Below, one piece after another: positions 1 through 12,212 of a stretch of 42,238 bases of DNA. The translations under genes and the position numbers were made by a program. The notes under the pieces are model-generated. The model was not told the origin of the DNA and did not search any database. It was given only the letters and a program-made list of their open reading frames with translations. Origin of the DNA: Hydrocarboniphaga sp. (GTDB taxonomy: Bacteria; Pseudomonadota; Gammaproteobacteria; Nevskiales; Nevskiaceae); contig NZ_JAQGNT010000110.1 in the NCBI RefSeq assembly GCF_028291725.1, positions 1-42,238 on the forward strand, given 5' to 3'. Every line of letters starts with the position of its first letter. Position 1 is the stretch's first letter.

Positions 1-1
1 T

Positions 2-30
2 TTGTTTTCCCATGTAATCGGCGAAAACAA
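2..30. repeat. 8-bp inverted repeat
   Basis: TTGTTTTC (2-9) and GAAAACAA (23-30) are perfect reverse complements separated by 13 bases. The site lies upstream of the sensor kinase and could be an operator or the end of an upstream transcript. The window edge prevents a better call. Confidence 0.3.
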
Positions 31-99
31 TGTACCGTTATTCTCCGAACACGCCACGAGTCTCTTTCATCATCAGGGGTGGCGCGAGTCGCCATGTCC

Positions 100-126
100 G
101 TTGGGGTGAGCGCAGCGAACCCCAAC
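100..126. repeat. GTTGGGGT palindromic repeat, single copy
   Basis: GTTGGGGT (100-107) pairs perfectly with ACCCCAAC (119-126) around an 11-base loop. The same unit occurs twice, in inverted orientation, at 11653-11731. Here it ends one base before the first possible kinase start codon, so it occupies the place where a ribosome-binding site would be. Confidence 0.75.
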
Positions 127-127
127 A

Positions 128-1489
128 ATGGGCACTATGCCGCGCATGACCACCATCTCCCTCGAAGGCCGCACGCTCGCCGTCTGCAGCCTGCTTGCGG
201 TCGGCGGCGCGCTGCTCGGCATCGTGCTGGCGCGGTACGTCGCCGACGGCGTGCTGGCTGCACTGATCGCGGCGCTGATCGTGCTGCCGGTCACCACGCT
301 GGTGGTGCGCAAATTCATGGCGCCGGTCAGCCGCCATCTGCGCGCTTTGGTCGACGGCGTGTCCTCGCTGCGCGACGGCGATTTCAGCGTCAGCCTGGCG
401 GTCACGCGCAGCGACGAGCTGGGCGAACTCGCCAGCGTCTACAACAGCGTCGGCGACATCCTGCGCACCGAACGCCAGAATCTCTACCAGCGCGAACTGC
501 TGCTCGACACGGTGATCCAGTCCTCGCCGCAGTCGCTGGTGCTGACCGACATCGTCGGCCATGTGCTGTATGCGAATACCGCCGCGCGCAAGCGCTTTCA
601 TCGCGGCCGGCGCATGGAGGGCCTGCTGTTCAACGAGGTGCTCGAGCACGCGCCGCCGGGCCTGCGCGAAGCCGCAACCGCCGAGCGCGACGGCCTGTAT
701 ACGGTGGAGGAGGAAGGCGAGGAGGCCGAGATCCTGCACGTGACGCGCAATCACTTCACGCTGAATACGCGCGAGCACCGGCTCTACCAGTTCCGCAGCC
801 TGACCCGCGAGCTGACGCGCCAGGAGCTGCAGACCTGGAAGAAAGTCATCCGCGTGATCAGCCACGAGCTGAACAATTCGCTGGCGCCGATCTCGTCGCT
901 GGCGCATTCGGGCCGGCTCGCGGTGCAGGCGCAGCGCCACGATCTGCTCGACGATATTTTCGTCACGATCGAGGAGCGCAGTGCGCGGCTCAAGCAGTTT
1001 CTCGAAAACTATGCGCGCTTCGCCAAGCTGCCGCAGCCGCGCAAGACCGATATCCAATGGCCGGCGTTTCTGGCGCGGCTGCGGCGCACGGTGCCGTATG
1101 CGCCGATCGGCGCGCCGCCGGCCGTGGCGGCGCATTTCGATGCCGCGCAGATCGAGCAGGTGCTGATCAACCTGCTGAAGAACGCGCACGAGTCCGGCGG
1201 CCCGGCCGAAGCCGTGGAGCTGGAAGTTCGCGGCGCTGCAGAGCCTGGATCGGGCGACCAGGTGCTGATCCGCGTGCTCGACCGCGGCCCCGGCATGTCC
1301 GACACGGTGCTGGCCAGCGCGCTGCTGCCGTTCTATTCGACCAAGCCCGACGGCACCGGCCTGGGCCTGACCTTGTGCCGCGAGATTGTCGAAGCCCATG
1401 GCGGCCGGGTCGCGCTGGCCAACCGGGCCGGGGGCGGGCTCGAGGTGCGGCTGTGGCTGCCGGGCGCCGCTCGTTCAGTAGCGGTTTAG
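128..1489 (+). CDS. sensor histidine kinase, NtrY/NtrB-like (HAMP-PAS-HisKA-HATPase)
   Basis: Membrane-bound sensor kinase of 453 residues. Two hydrophobic segments (about 16-36 and 40-60) precede a HAMP-like linker (62-118) and a PAS-like region (about 123-215). The H-box SHELNNSLAPI contains the phospho-acceptor His246. The ATPase domain shows the N-box LINLLKNAHES (Asn352), DRGPGM (385-390) and the lid GTGLGLTLCREIVEAHGG. The HELNN H-box is of the NtrB/NtrY kind. The signal is unknown because almost no periplasmic loop separates the two helices. No response regulator is adjacent inside the window, so the partner may lie upstream or elsewhere. The start is uncertain: ATG at 128, 137 or 146 are all in frame and none has a clear Shine-Dalgarno sequence, because a palindromic repeat ends at 126. 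Confidence 0.9.
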   Translation: MGTMPRMTTISLEGRTLAVCSLLAVGGALLGIVLARYVADGVLAALIAALIVLPVTTLVVRKFMAPVSRHLRALVDGVSSLRDGDFSVSLAVTRSDELGELASVYNSVGDILRTERQNLYQRELLLDTVIQSSPQSLVLTDIVGHVLYANTAARKRFHRGRRMEGLLFNEVLEHAPPGLREAATAERDGLYTVEEEGEEAEILHVTRNHFTLNTREHRLYQFRSLTRELTRQELQTWKKVIRVISHELNNSLAPISSLAHSGRLAVQAQRHDLLDDIFVTIEERSARLKQFLENYARFAKLPQPRKTDIQWPAFLARLRRTVPYAPIGAPPAVAAHFDAAQIEQVLINLLKNAHESGGPAEAVELEVRGAAEPGSGDQVLIRVLDRGPGMSDTVLASALLPFYSTKPDGTGLGLTLCREIVEAHGGRVALANRAGGGLEVRLWLPGAARSVAV

Positions 1490-1546
1490 CGCGCTCGGCA
1501 ACACTCCGGGCTCTTATCGCTTATAACGAGGCTAGGGAGTGTCACC

Positions 1547-1759
1547 GTGAAAATATTCGGCGTGGTGCTGATTGTGCTGGGCATCCTCGGCTTCGTGTTC
1601 GGCGGCGTGAAGCTGACGCATACCGAGAAAGTGGCCGATATCGGGCCGATCGAGATCAACAAGGAAAAGACCAACTCGCTCCCGGTGACGCCGATCGCGT
1701 CGGGCGCGATCCTGATTGCCGGCATCGTGCTGCTGGTGGTCGGCGCCGGCAAGAAGTAG
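1547..1759 (+). CDS. small two-helix membrane protein, unknown function
   Basis: This 70-residue protein has two strongly hydrophobic helices (about 3-20 and 49-67) joined by a polar loop that contains IGPIEINKEK. It ends in a basic GAGKK tail. The start is a GTG preceded by AGGGAG at a suitable distance. The stop codon TAG is the first part of a palindromic repeat (1756-1780). The layout resembles small DUF3185-like membrane proteins, but I do not recognise a named family, and the function is unknown. It sits between a sensor kinase and rsmG with no obvious coupling to either. Confidence 0.75.
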   Translation: MKIFGVVLIVLGILGFVFGGVKLTHTEKVADIGPIEINKEKTNSLPVTPIASGAILIAGIVLLVVGAGKK

Positions 1760-1780
1760 CCCGGGTTTTACCCGGGCTAC
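1756..1780. repeat. GTAGCCCGGGT palindrome
   Basis: GTAGCCCGGGT (1756-1766), loop TTT, ACCCGGGCTAC (1770-1780): a perfect 11-bp stem. It supplies the TAG stop of the preceding gene and may act as a terminator-like hairpin, although no T-run follows. Related copies lie at 14865-14930. Confidence 0.85.
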
Positions 1781-1892
1781 GGCGGAGGGTCGTGATCTCT
1801 CAGGCGCCCGGCAATCGAAGGCGGCATACTGCGCGCCCTTCGCATTGCCGGGCGTTTCGTTCTTGGTCAGCAGCCGTTCTTCAAATCCAGCT

Positions 1893-2522
1893 GTGCAGCC
1901 GCCGCAGATCCTTGCCGAGGGGATCAAAACGCTCGGCTTGAGCCTGCCGGCCGAGGCGCCGGCGCGCTTGCTCGCCTACCAGGCCGAGCTGCTGAAATGG
2001 AACAGCGCCTATAACCTGACCGCGATCCGCGATCCGCAGGCGATGGTCACGCGGCATCTGCTGGATTCGCTGAGCCTGCTGCCGCTCCTTAACGACGGAA
2101 CGCTGCTCGACGTCGGCAGCGGCGCCGGCCTGCCGGCGCTGGTGCTGGCGATCGCGCGGCCGGAGTTACCGGTGGTCGCGCTCGACAGCAACGGCAAGAA
2201 AGCACGCTTCATGCGCCATGCGGTGCGGGCTCTGCATATCGACAATGCGCGTGTGATCGAGGGCCGCGTCGAAGATCTGGCCTCCGGCGAAACCTTCCCG
2301 CAGATCGTCAGCCGCGCCTTCGCCCGCCTCGCCGATTTCGTGTCGCTGACCCGGCATTTGCTGGCGCCGGGTGGTCAATGGGTGGCCATGAAGGGCAAAC
2401 TAGACGCAGGCGAACGCGCGGCACTGCCGGCGGACTGCCAGGTCCAGGCCACGCACCGCCTGCAGGTGCCGGGTCTCAATGAGGACCGGCACGCGCTTCT
2501 TCTCACTTTAAAAAGCCAATGA
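1893..2522 (+). CDS. rsmG: 16S rRNA (guanine527-N7)-methyltransferase RsmG
   Basis: RsmG (GidB) methylates G527 of 16S rRNA with SAM. The family block KWNSAYNLTAIRDP, the HLLDSL segment, the SAM motif LLDVGSGAGLPALVLAI and the later SRAFARL block are all present. I chose GTG at 1893, which gives 209 residues, about the size of E. coli RsmG (207). The open frame runs further upstream, but that part does not resemble the family, and TTG at 1863 is a weaker alternative. No good Shine-Dalgarno sequence precedes either. The last bases overlap parA as ATGA, so the two are probably translationally coupled. In many Gammaproteobacteria mnmG lies directly upstream; here it does not. Confidence 0.93.
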   Translation: MQPPQILAEGIKTLGLSLPAEAPARLLAYQAELLKWNSAYNLTAIRDPQAMVTRHLLDSLSLLPLLNDGTLLDVGSGAGLPALVLAIARPELPVVALDSNGKKARFMRHAVRALHIDNARVIEGRVEDLASGETFPQIVSRAFARLADFVSLTRHLLAPGGQWVAMKGKLDAGERAALPADCQVQATHRLQVPGLNEDRHALLLTLKSQ

Positions 2523-3319
2523 CGCACGTCATCGCGGTCACCAACCAGAAAGGGGGTGTCGGCAAAACCACCACCTCGATCAATCTCGCCGCCTCGCTCG
2601 CGGCCACCAAGCGCCGTGTGCTGCTGGTGGACCTCGACGCGCAGGGCAACGCGACGATGGGCGTGGGCGTCGACAAATCCGCGCTGGAGTTGACCGCACG
2701 CGACGTGCTGCTGGAAAAGACACCGGCGGCGCGCGCGATCCAGTATCTGCCGCAGCTCGGCCTGTGGCTGCTGCCGGCGAATGCCGACATGACCGAGGCC
2801 GAAATCCGGCTGCGCGACGTCGCCGCCGGCGATTTTGCGCTGAAGAGCGCGCTGGACGATGTCGCCAGCCAGTTCGACTACATCATCCTCGACTGCCCGC
2901 CGGCGCTGTCCAAGCTCACCGTCAACGCGCTGGTCTGCGCCGACGGTGTGCTGATCCCGATGCAGTGCGAGTACTACGCGCTCGAGGGTCTGAGTGCGCT
3001 GGTCGACACGGTCGAGAAGATCAAGCGCGTGATCAATCCGCGGCTGGAGATCGAGGGCCTGCTGCGGACGATGTTCGACCCGCGCAACAACCTGGCCAAC
3101 GACGTGTCGGCGCAGCTGGTCCAGCATTTCCCCGACAAGGTGTATCGCACGATCATCCCGCGCAACGTGCGCCTGGCCGAGGCGCCCAGCTACGGGTTGC
3201 CGGTGATGTTCTATGACGCCGCCAGCACTGGCGCCAAGGCCTATCTGGCGCTGGCCGGCGAAGTGCTGCGCCGCCACGACGGCGGGCAATTGCGTTTCAA
3301 TGCGGAAGAGGTTGCATGA
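2519..3319 (+). CDS. parA: chromosome-partitioning ATPase ParA (Soj)
   Basis: ParA is a 266-residue deviant-Walker ATPase that drives origin segregation together with ParB. The deviant Walker A KGGVGKTT is at residues 11-18, followed by the switch I-type LLVDLDAQGN and the Walker B-type IILDCPPALS. There is no N-terminal DNA-binding extension, so it is the short chromosomal type. Its start overlaps the rsmG stop by ATGA and parB follows 16 bases after its stop, which is the usual near-origin rsmG-parA-parB order. I looked for the parS consensus (TGTTCCACGTGGAACA-like) by eye and saw no copy in the window. Confidence 0.96.
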   Translation: MTHVIAVTNQKGGVGKTTTSINLAASLAATKRRVLLVDLDAQGNATMGVGVDKSALELTARDVLLEKTPAARAIQYLPQLGLWLLPANADMTEAEIRLRDVAAGDFALKSALDDVASQFDYIILDCPPALSKLTVNALVCADGVLIPMQCEYYALEGLSALVDTVEKIKRVINPRLEIEGLLRTMFDPRNNLANDVSAQLVQHFPDKVYRTIIPRNVRLAEAPSYGLPVMFYDAASTGAKAYLALAGEVLRRHDGGQLRFNAEEVA

Positions 3320-3335
3320 GTGCTGAGGAGCTGAT

Positions 3336-4199
3336 TTGAGCGTAAGGAAAAGAGGTCTGGGCCGCGGCCTGGACGTACTGCTGAGCAGCGTCAACGCGGT
3401 CGCCGCGCCGCTGGACGCCGACGAAGAACTGCGCCATCTGCTGCTCGACGACCTGCAGCCGGGTAAGCACCAGCCGCGCCGCGCCTTCGATACCGAGGCG
3501 CTGGAAGAGCTGGCCAACTCGATCGCCTCGCAGGGCGTGGTCCAGCCCATCGTCGTGCGCCCGGCCGAAAACGGCCGCTACGAGATCGTCGCCGGCGAAC
3601 GCCGCTGGCGCGCGGCGCGCATGGCCGGCCTTGCGACCGTGCCGGCGGTGGTGCGCAACCTCGACGAGCGCGGTGCGATGGCGGTGGCCCTGGTCGAGAA
3701 CATCCAGCGCGCCGACCTGAATCCGCTGGAAGAAGCCGAGGCCCTGCACAAGCTGATCCTGGAATGCGGGCTGACCCACGAGCAGGCCGCCACCGCGGTC
3801 GGCCGCAAGCGCGCCAGCATCACCAACCTGCTGCGCGTGATGGAGCTGGAGGGCGAGGTGCAGCAATGGCTGCGTGAGAATCGGCTTACATTGGGCCACG
3901 CCAAGGCACTGCTCGGCCTGCCCAAGTCCGCGCAGACCGCGCTGGCGCATCGGGTGATCGACGAGCATCTGACCGTGCGTCAGACCGAGGCGCTGGTTCA
4001 GGCGGCGCAGAATCGGGGTGAAGTCAGGGTGCCGGCCAAACCGGCGGCGCCGGCCAGTGCGCTGGAAGCACGCCTGCGCGAGACCATCGGCCTGCCGGTG
4101 AAGCTGAGCCAGAACCAGGCCGGGCGCGGCAAGCTGACTGTCAGCTTCCGCAATGCCAAGGAACTGGAGAGCCTGCTCGGCCGCATCGGCGGCGGTTAG
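3336..4199 (+). CDS. parB: chromosome-partitioning protein ParB (Spo0J)
   Basis: ParB is a 287-residue parS-binding CTPase clamp. It opens with KRGLGRGLDVLL, which resembles the N-terminal ParA-stimulating peptide. The ParB/Srx domain contains QPRR and the CTP-binding motif GERRWRAAR. It is followed by the central helix-turn-helix (GLTHEQAATAVGRKRASITN) and a C-terminal dimerisation segment (GRGKLTVSFRNAKELESLL). The start is a TTG preceded by AGGAG (3326-3330) with five-base spacing; no in-frame ATG fits the family N-terminus. A seven-codon open frame (ATG 3316 to TGA 3339) bridges the parA stop and this start. Confidence 0.95.
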   Translation: MSVRKRGLGRGLDVLLSSVNAVAAPLDADEELRHLLLDDLQPGKHQPRRAFDTEALEELANSIASQGVVQPIVVRPAENGRYEIVAGERRWRAARMAGLATVPAVVRNLDERGAMAVALVENIQRADLNPLEEAEALHKLILECGLTHEQAATAVGRKRASITNLLRVMELEGEVQQWLRENRLTLGHAKALLGLPKSAQTALAHRVIDEHLTVRQTEALVQAAQNRGEVRVPAKPAAPASALEARLRETIGLPVKLSQNQAGRGKLTVSFRNAKELESLLGRIGGG

Positions 4200-4216
4200 A
4201 ATGCAGGCCGATCGGG

Positions 4217-4258
4217 CGGGATTTGGCGGGTATTTGGCCGGGATTTGGCCGGGATTTG
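4217..4258. repeat. four tandem copies of an 11-bp unit upstream of the atp promoter
   Basis: Units CGGGATTTGG, CGGGTATTTGGC, CGGGATTTGGC and CGGGATTTG follow one another, each 9-12 bases, close to one helical turn apart. The block ends about 35 bases before the predicted -35 of the atp operon, where an activator-binding array would sit. Function unproven. Confidence 0.7.
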
Positions 4259-4259
4259 T

Positions 4260-4287
4260 AACGGTTCGTTGTGCATTCGTAACCGTT
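4260..4287. promoter_or_regulatory. inverted repeat AACGGTT...AACCGTT upstream of the atp promoter
   Basis: AACGGTT (4260-4266) and AACCGTT (4281-4287) are perfect inverted repeats with a 14-base spacer. They end five bases before the predicted -35 box. The position suits a dimeric regulator. No specific regulator is recognised. Confidence 0.4.
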
Positions 4288-4292
4288 CATAG

Positions 4293-4322
4293 TTGAACTG
4301 GCCGTTTATCGCCCCGTATACT
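4293..4322 (+). promoter_or_regulatory. predicted sigma-70 promoter of the atp operon
   Basis: TTGAAC (4293-4298), an 18-base spacer and TATACT (4317-4322) match sigma-70 boxes well. Transcription would begin near 4329, about 28 bases before the atpI ATG. It is the only good promoter seen in the parB-atpI gap. Confidence 0.6.
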
Positions 4323-4356
4323 TGATGGGCTTGATGCCTTGCAGACGGTAACGCGG

Positions 4357-5510
<1,154 letters not shown>

Positions 5511-5569
5511 GCCGCATCGATTTCCGCTGTAATGATTGGTTGCATGTTGTACGTCGTAACCGCTACTAA

Positions 5570-5875
<306 letters not shown>

Positions 5876-5931
5876 GACGCTCCGGCGTCTGATTCCAGAG
5901 TTCGACCGACTCGTCTTTAAAGAGAACCTCG

Positions 5932-6405
5932 ATGCAGGCAAGTATCCCGTCCATCGTTGGCCAGATGATCGTGTTCTTCATCTTCGTGATGTTCACGATG
6001 AAGTACGTCTGGCCGCCGATCACCAAGGCGCTCGAAGAGCGTCGCGTGCGCATCGCCGAAGGTCTGGCGGCTGCCGAGCGTGGCGCCGCTTCGCTGAAGG
6101 AAGCCTCGGCCAAGAGCGATGAGGCCCTCAAGGCTGCTCGCATCCAGGCTCAGGAGATTCTGACCGCCGCCAACAAGCAGGCGACCCAGATGGTCGAGGC
6201 TGCCAAGCTGACCGCGACTCACGAAGCCGAGAAGATCGTCGAACACGCCAATGGCGAAGTCCTGCGCCAGGTCACACACGCCAAGGAGGAACTGCGCCGG
6301 CAGGTCGGCGATCTGGCGGTGCTGGGCGCGGCGCGCATCCTCAAGCGTGAAGTCAACGCGAGCGCGCACGCCGACATCCTGCAAGACCTCGCGGCGCGGA
6401 TCTGA
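5932..6405 (+). CDS. atpF: ATP synthase Fo subunit b
   Basis: Subunit b (157 residues) is the peripheral stalk linking subunit a to the F1 head through delta. One N-terminal membrane helix (about 8-28, ending in [14 protein letters not shown]) is followed by a long charged alanine-rich coiled coil and a C-terminal segment ([17 protein letters not shown]) of the type that binds delta. Length is normal for Gammaproteobacteria. It lies 56 bases after atpE and 18 before atpH. Only one b-type gene is present, so the stalk should be a homodimer. Confidence 0.95.
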   Translation: MQASIPSIVGQMIVFFIFVMFTMKYVWPPITKALEERRVRIAEGLAAAERGAASLKEASAKSDEALKAARIQAQEILTAANKQATQMVEAAKLTATHEAEKIVEHANGEVLRQVTHAKEELRRQVGDLAVLGAARILKREVNASAHADILQDLAARI

Positions 6406-6423
6406 CACAGGATTGATGCGCTC

Positions 6424-6960
6424 ATGGCCGAACTGCAAACCCTCGCTCGTCCCTACGCCAAGGCGGTTTTCGAGCTGGGCCGCGAAGGCGGCAACTTGAA
6501 GGACTGGTCGGCGCGGCTGGCGACCATCGCCGCCGCGGTGCAGGTGCCGGAAACAGCCGCGCTGATCGGCCATCCGCGCGTCACCCGGCAGATGCTGTCG
6601 GCCGCGCTGGGCAAATCCCTAGCCGCATCGCTGGGCCATGACGGCCAGGGCTTGGCGCAGCTGCTGGCCGAGAATGGCCGTCTGACGCTGGCGCCGCTGA
6701 TTGCGGAACAGTTCGAGGCGCTGCGCGCCGCGGCCGAGTCGCGGGTCGACGTCGAGATCACCTCGGCCGCCGAAGTCTCAGGCGCGCAGCGTTCGGCCCT
6801 CGGCGCGGCGCTCGGCGAGCGTTTGCATCGTGAAGTCGCGATCGACTGGAAGACGGACGAGAGCCTGATCGCGGGCGCGGTGGTTCGCGCAGGCGATCTC
6901 GTCATCGACGGCTCGGTCAGCGGCGAGCTGGCGCGGATGAAAAGCGCGCTGACGCAGTAA
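6424..6960 (+). CDS. atpH: ATP synthase F1 subunit delta
   Basis: Delta (178 residues, OSCP family) clamps the peripheral stalk to the top of F1. It begins ELQTLARPYAKAVFELG, the usual N-terminal helix motif for alpha binding, and has the conserved C-terminal segment DESLIAGAVVRAGDLVIDGSV. Length is typical. Two small hairpins lie in the 113 bases between its stop and atpA. Confidence 0.95.
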   Translation: MAELQTLARPYAKAVFELGREGGNLKDWSARLATIAAAVQVPETAALIGHPRVTRQMLSAALGKSLAASLGHDGQGLAQLLAENGRLTLAPLIAEQFEALRAAAESRVDVEITSAAEVSGAQRSALGAALGERLHREVAIDWKTDESLIAGAVVRAGDLVIDGSVSGELARMKSALTQ

Positions 6961-6996
6961 GAACCCAGTAAGTACCAGCAAAAGCACCAGAACGCC

Positions 6997-7049
6997 GGGC
7001 GCGAAAACGCCCGTAAAGAATCAGCCGGACGCGCAAGCAACGCGCGTCC
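6997..7049. repeat. two hairpins in the atpH-atpA gap
   Basis: GGGCG (6997-7001) pairs with CGCCC (7008-7012). GGACGCGC (7027-7034) pairs perfectly with GCGCGTCC (7042-7049). Neither has a T-run, so a full terminator is unlikely. They could affect mRNA processing or stability at this junction. Confidence 0.55.
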
Positions 7050-7073
7050 CTACGGACAATCAGGGCATCAGAC

Positions 7074-8630
<1,557 letters not shown>

Positions 8631-8670
8631 GCCAGAATCAGATGCAAGCATCTTCCTGTCATTTTTTTAG

Positions 8671-8790
8671 CCGTTCGTGCCGAGTAGCGGGCGCAGCCCG
8701 CGTATCGAGGCAGCCCTCCGATTCGCTCAGTCCCTCGATACGCCGCTCCCCTCGATACGCGCCTGCGGCGCTACTCGGGGCGAACGGGCC
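8671..8790. repeat. palindromic repeat inserted between atpA and atpG
   Basis: The left arm CCGTTCGTGCCGAGTAGCG starts at 8671. The right arm, ending near 8790, is its near-complement (CGCTACTCGGGGCGAACGG). Inside are several copies of CTCGATACGC or its complement. The element accounts for most of the 219-base atpA-atpG gap. AAGGAG for atpG follows at 8835. It looks like a REP-type extragenic palindrome; no terminator T-run follows the right arm. Confidence 0.8.
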
Positions 8791-8849
8791 GGCTACTCGG
8801 GAGGAACGGGGTTTCGGATGGGCACTAACGAATAAGGAGCACTGAGCAC

Positions 8850-9710
8850 GTGGCCGGCGCAAAGGAAATCCGCACCAAGATCAAGAGCGTGAAAAACACG
8901 CAGAAGATCACGCGTGCGATGGAAAAAGTGGCGATGTCGAAGATGCGCCGCGCACAGGAGCGCATGCTCGCTGCGCGCCCGTATGCCGAGGCGATCCGTC
9001 GCACGATGGGCCATCTCGCCAACGCGCAGCCGGAATATCGCCATTCGTACATGGTCGATCGCCCGGTCAAGCGCGTCGCCTACCTGATCATCTCCACCGA
9101 CCGCGGTCTGGCCGGCGGCATCAACGTCAACAGCTTCCGTGTCTCGGTCCGTTCGATCAAGGAATGGAAAGACAAGGGCGTCGACGCGAGCCTGGCGATC
9201 GTCGGCAACAAGGGTATCGGCTTCTTCAAGCGCGTCGGCGGCAAGGTGCTGGCCACCGCTCACGGTCTCGGCGACAAGCCGACGCTGGACAGCGTGTTGG
9301 GCACGATCAAGGTCGTCACCGACGCGTTCCGCGTTGGTGAAGTCGATCGCGTGTATGTGGTCTACGCGAGCTTCGTCAACACGATGACGCAGCGCGCAAC
9401 CGTGCAGCAGCTGCTGCCGATCGTCGCGGCACCGGCCGAAGGCCTGCTGAAGAACTGGGACTACATCTACGAGCCGAACGCGACCGAGCTGCTCGACACT
9501 GTGTTGCAGCGCTACATCGAGTCGCAGGTCTACCAGGCCGTGATCGAGAACACCGCGTCCGAACAGTCCGCGCGCATGGTGGCGATGAAAGCCGCCACCG
9601 ACAACGCCGGCAAAATCATTCAGGGTCTGCAGCTCGCCTACAACAAGGCACGCCAGGCCAGCATCACCAAGGAACTCGCCGAGATCGTCGGCGGCGCTGC
9701 GGCCGTTTAA
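8850..9710 (+). CDS. atpG: ATP synthase F1 subunit gamma
   Basis: Gamma (286 residues) is the central rotor shaft. The N-terminal helix [20 protein letters not shown] and [14 protein letters not shown] are family hallmarks. The middle block [14 protein letters not shown] and the C-terminal helix [20 protein letters not shown] are also conserved. The start is a GTG with AAGGAG nine bases upstream. Length matches E. coli gamma (287). Confidence 0.97.
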   Translation: MAGAKEIRTKIKSVKNTQKITRAMEKVAMSKMRRAQERMLAARPYAEAIRRTMGHLANAQPEYRHSYMVDRPVKRVAYLIISTDRGLAGGINVNSFRVSVRSIKEWKDKGVDASLAIVGNKGIGFFKRVGGKVLATAHGLGDKPTLDSVLGTIKVVTDAFRVGEVDRVYVVYASFVNTMTQRATVQQLLPIVAAPAEGLLKNWDYIYEPNATELLDTVLQRYIESQVYQAVIENTASEQSARMVAMKAATDNAGKIIQGLQLAYNKARQASITKELAEIVGGAAAV

Positions 9711-9718
9711 TTTTTTAG

Positions 9719-11161
<1,443 letters not shown>

Positions 11162-11171
11162 TTTGTCTCCT

Positions 11172-11189
11172 TCCCCCGCTTGCGGGGGA
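11172..11189. repeat. TCCCCCGC hairpin between atpD and atpC
   Basis: TCCCCCGC (11172-11179) pairs with GCGGGGGA (11182-11189) around TT. The unit resembles the short hairpins at 26917-26932 and 27280-27295, so it is a dispersed element. It could attenuate expression into atpC; this is inference. Confidence 0.65.
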
Positions 11190-11224
11190 GGGGACTTAAA
11201 AGCAGGTTTTTGAGGTACTGAGTT

Positions 11225-11647
11225 ATGGCGCAGATCCACGTCGACATCGTTTCCGCCGAAGGCCAGATCCACGAGGGCGAGGCCAGCATGGTGTTCGCCC
11301 CGGCCGAAATGGGCGAAGTCGGCATCGCGCCGCGCCACTCGCCGCTGCTGACGCGGTTGAAGCCGGGCGCGGTGCGTGTGCGCACGCCCAGCGGCGAAGA
11401 GCTGCAGTTCTTCGTCTCCGGCGGCATTCTCGAGATCCAGCCGCATCTGGTGACGATCCTCGCCGACACCGCGCTGCGCGCCAAGGATGCGGATGAAGCC
11501 TCCGCGCTGAAGGCCAAGCAGGACGCCGAATCCAAGCTCGCCGGCGCCAAGACCGAGATGGACCTGGCCAAGGCCCAGCAGGAAATGATCGAGGCCGCGG
11601 CGCGTCTAGAGTTCGTGCGCAAGCTCAACGCGCCGGGTCACCACTAG
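11225..11647 (+). CDS. atpC: ATP synthase F1 subunit epsilon
   Basis: Epsilon (140 residues) links gamma to the c-ring and can inhibit ATP hydrolysis. The N-terminal beta-sandwich domain has [20 protein letters not shown] and the [12 protein letters not shown] block. The C-terminal part is an alanine-rich helical pair ([32 protein letters not shown]). It is the last gene of the operon. A perfect 31-bp inverted repeat starts six bases after its stop and probably ends or protects the transcript. Confidence 0.96.
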   Translation: MAQIHVDIVSAEGQIHEGEASMVFAPAEMGEVGIAPRHSPLLTRLKPGAVRVRTPSGEELQFFVSGGILEIQPHLVTILADTALRAKDADEASALKAKQDAESKLAGAKTEMDLAKAQQEMIEAAARLEFVRKLNAPGHH

Positions 11648-11652
11648 CAAGC

Positions 11653-11731
11653 GTAGGTTGGGGTGAGCGCAGCGAACCCCAACATCGGCGCGGACAAAAT
11701 GTTGGGGTTCGCTGCGCTCACCCCAACCTAC
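11653..11731. repeat. perfect 31-bp inverted pair of GTTGGGGT repeats
   Basis: The 31-base arm at 11653-11683 (beginning GTAGGTTGGGG) is exactly complementary to 11701-11731, with a 17-base spacer. Each arm itself contains the GTTGGGGT...ACCCCAAC stem seen at 100-126. It sits between convergent atpC and marR, so it may serve both as terminator. The right arm supplies the marR stop codon TAG (11728-11730). Confidence 0.9.
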
Positions 11732-12186
11732 GGAATGCGGCCGCGATCGTCGTTGCTGAATTTGGTTTGCAGGCTCGCCAGCCAGCGCGCAACGACTTCC
11801 ATCTCGGCCTCGCTGAAGCCTTCGCTGATCTTCGCGTTGATGCTCTCCAGGCCACGGCGCGCGGTCTGCAATTTGTCGCGGCCGGTGTCGCTCAGATGCA
11901 GTCGCATGGCCCGCCCGTCCTGCTCGTCGCGTCGCCGCTCGGCGAGGCCGGCCTTGCACATGCGATCGGCGAGACCGGTCATCGCCGACGGCGCCAGGTC
12001 CAGCGCCTCTGCGATTTCGCCGATCAGCGCGCCGTCGTGCTTCGCCAGGTAAAACAGCGCGCCGGCCTGCGCCGCCGATGCGCCGCCTTCGGCGCCGAAT
12101 CGCGATTCGATCCAGCGGTTCACGCGACGCTGGCCGACGTTCAGCAGAAAGAACAGCCGTCGATCGGTGGGAGGCTTCATCGGCAC
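11728..12186 (-). CDS. MarR-family transcriptional regulator
   Basis: This winged-helix regulator has 152 residues. The DNA-binding core reads IGEIAEALDLAPSAMTGLADRM followed by the wing ERRRDEQDGRAMRLHLSDTG, which is characteristic of MarR. The start is GTG 12186, with GGGAGG nine bases upstream; ATG 12180 is an alternative without a site of its own. The ligand is unknown. It lies downstream of, and in the same direction as, an alpha/beta hydrolase whose promoter holds a palindrome, so it may control that gene. Its stop codon comes from the edge of the adjacent repeat, so the last few residues (DDRGRIP) may be recent. Confidence 0.9.
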   Translation of the reverse strand: MPMKPPTDRRLFFLLNVGQRRVNRWIESRFGAEGGASAAQAGALFYLAKHDGALIGEIAEALDLAPSAMTGLADRMCKAGLAERRRDEQDGRAMRLHLSDTGRDKLQTARRGLESINAKISEGFSEAEMEVVARWLASLQTKFSNDDRGRIP

Positions 12187-12212
12187 ATCATAGTGCCTCC
12201 CGATTTCGCAAC

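Noticed and set aside
38-1399. 453-codon minus-strand open frame opposite the sensor kinase
   Set aside because: It is rich in Arg, Gln, His and Ala from antisense reading of GC-rich codons. The plus strand has a full histidine-kinase domain set.
2519-4199. parS centromere sites in or near parAB
   Set aside because: No sequence close to TGTTCCACGTGGAACA was found by eye.
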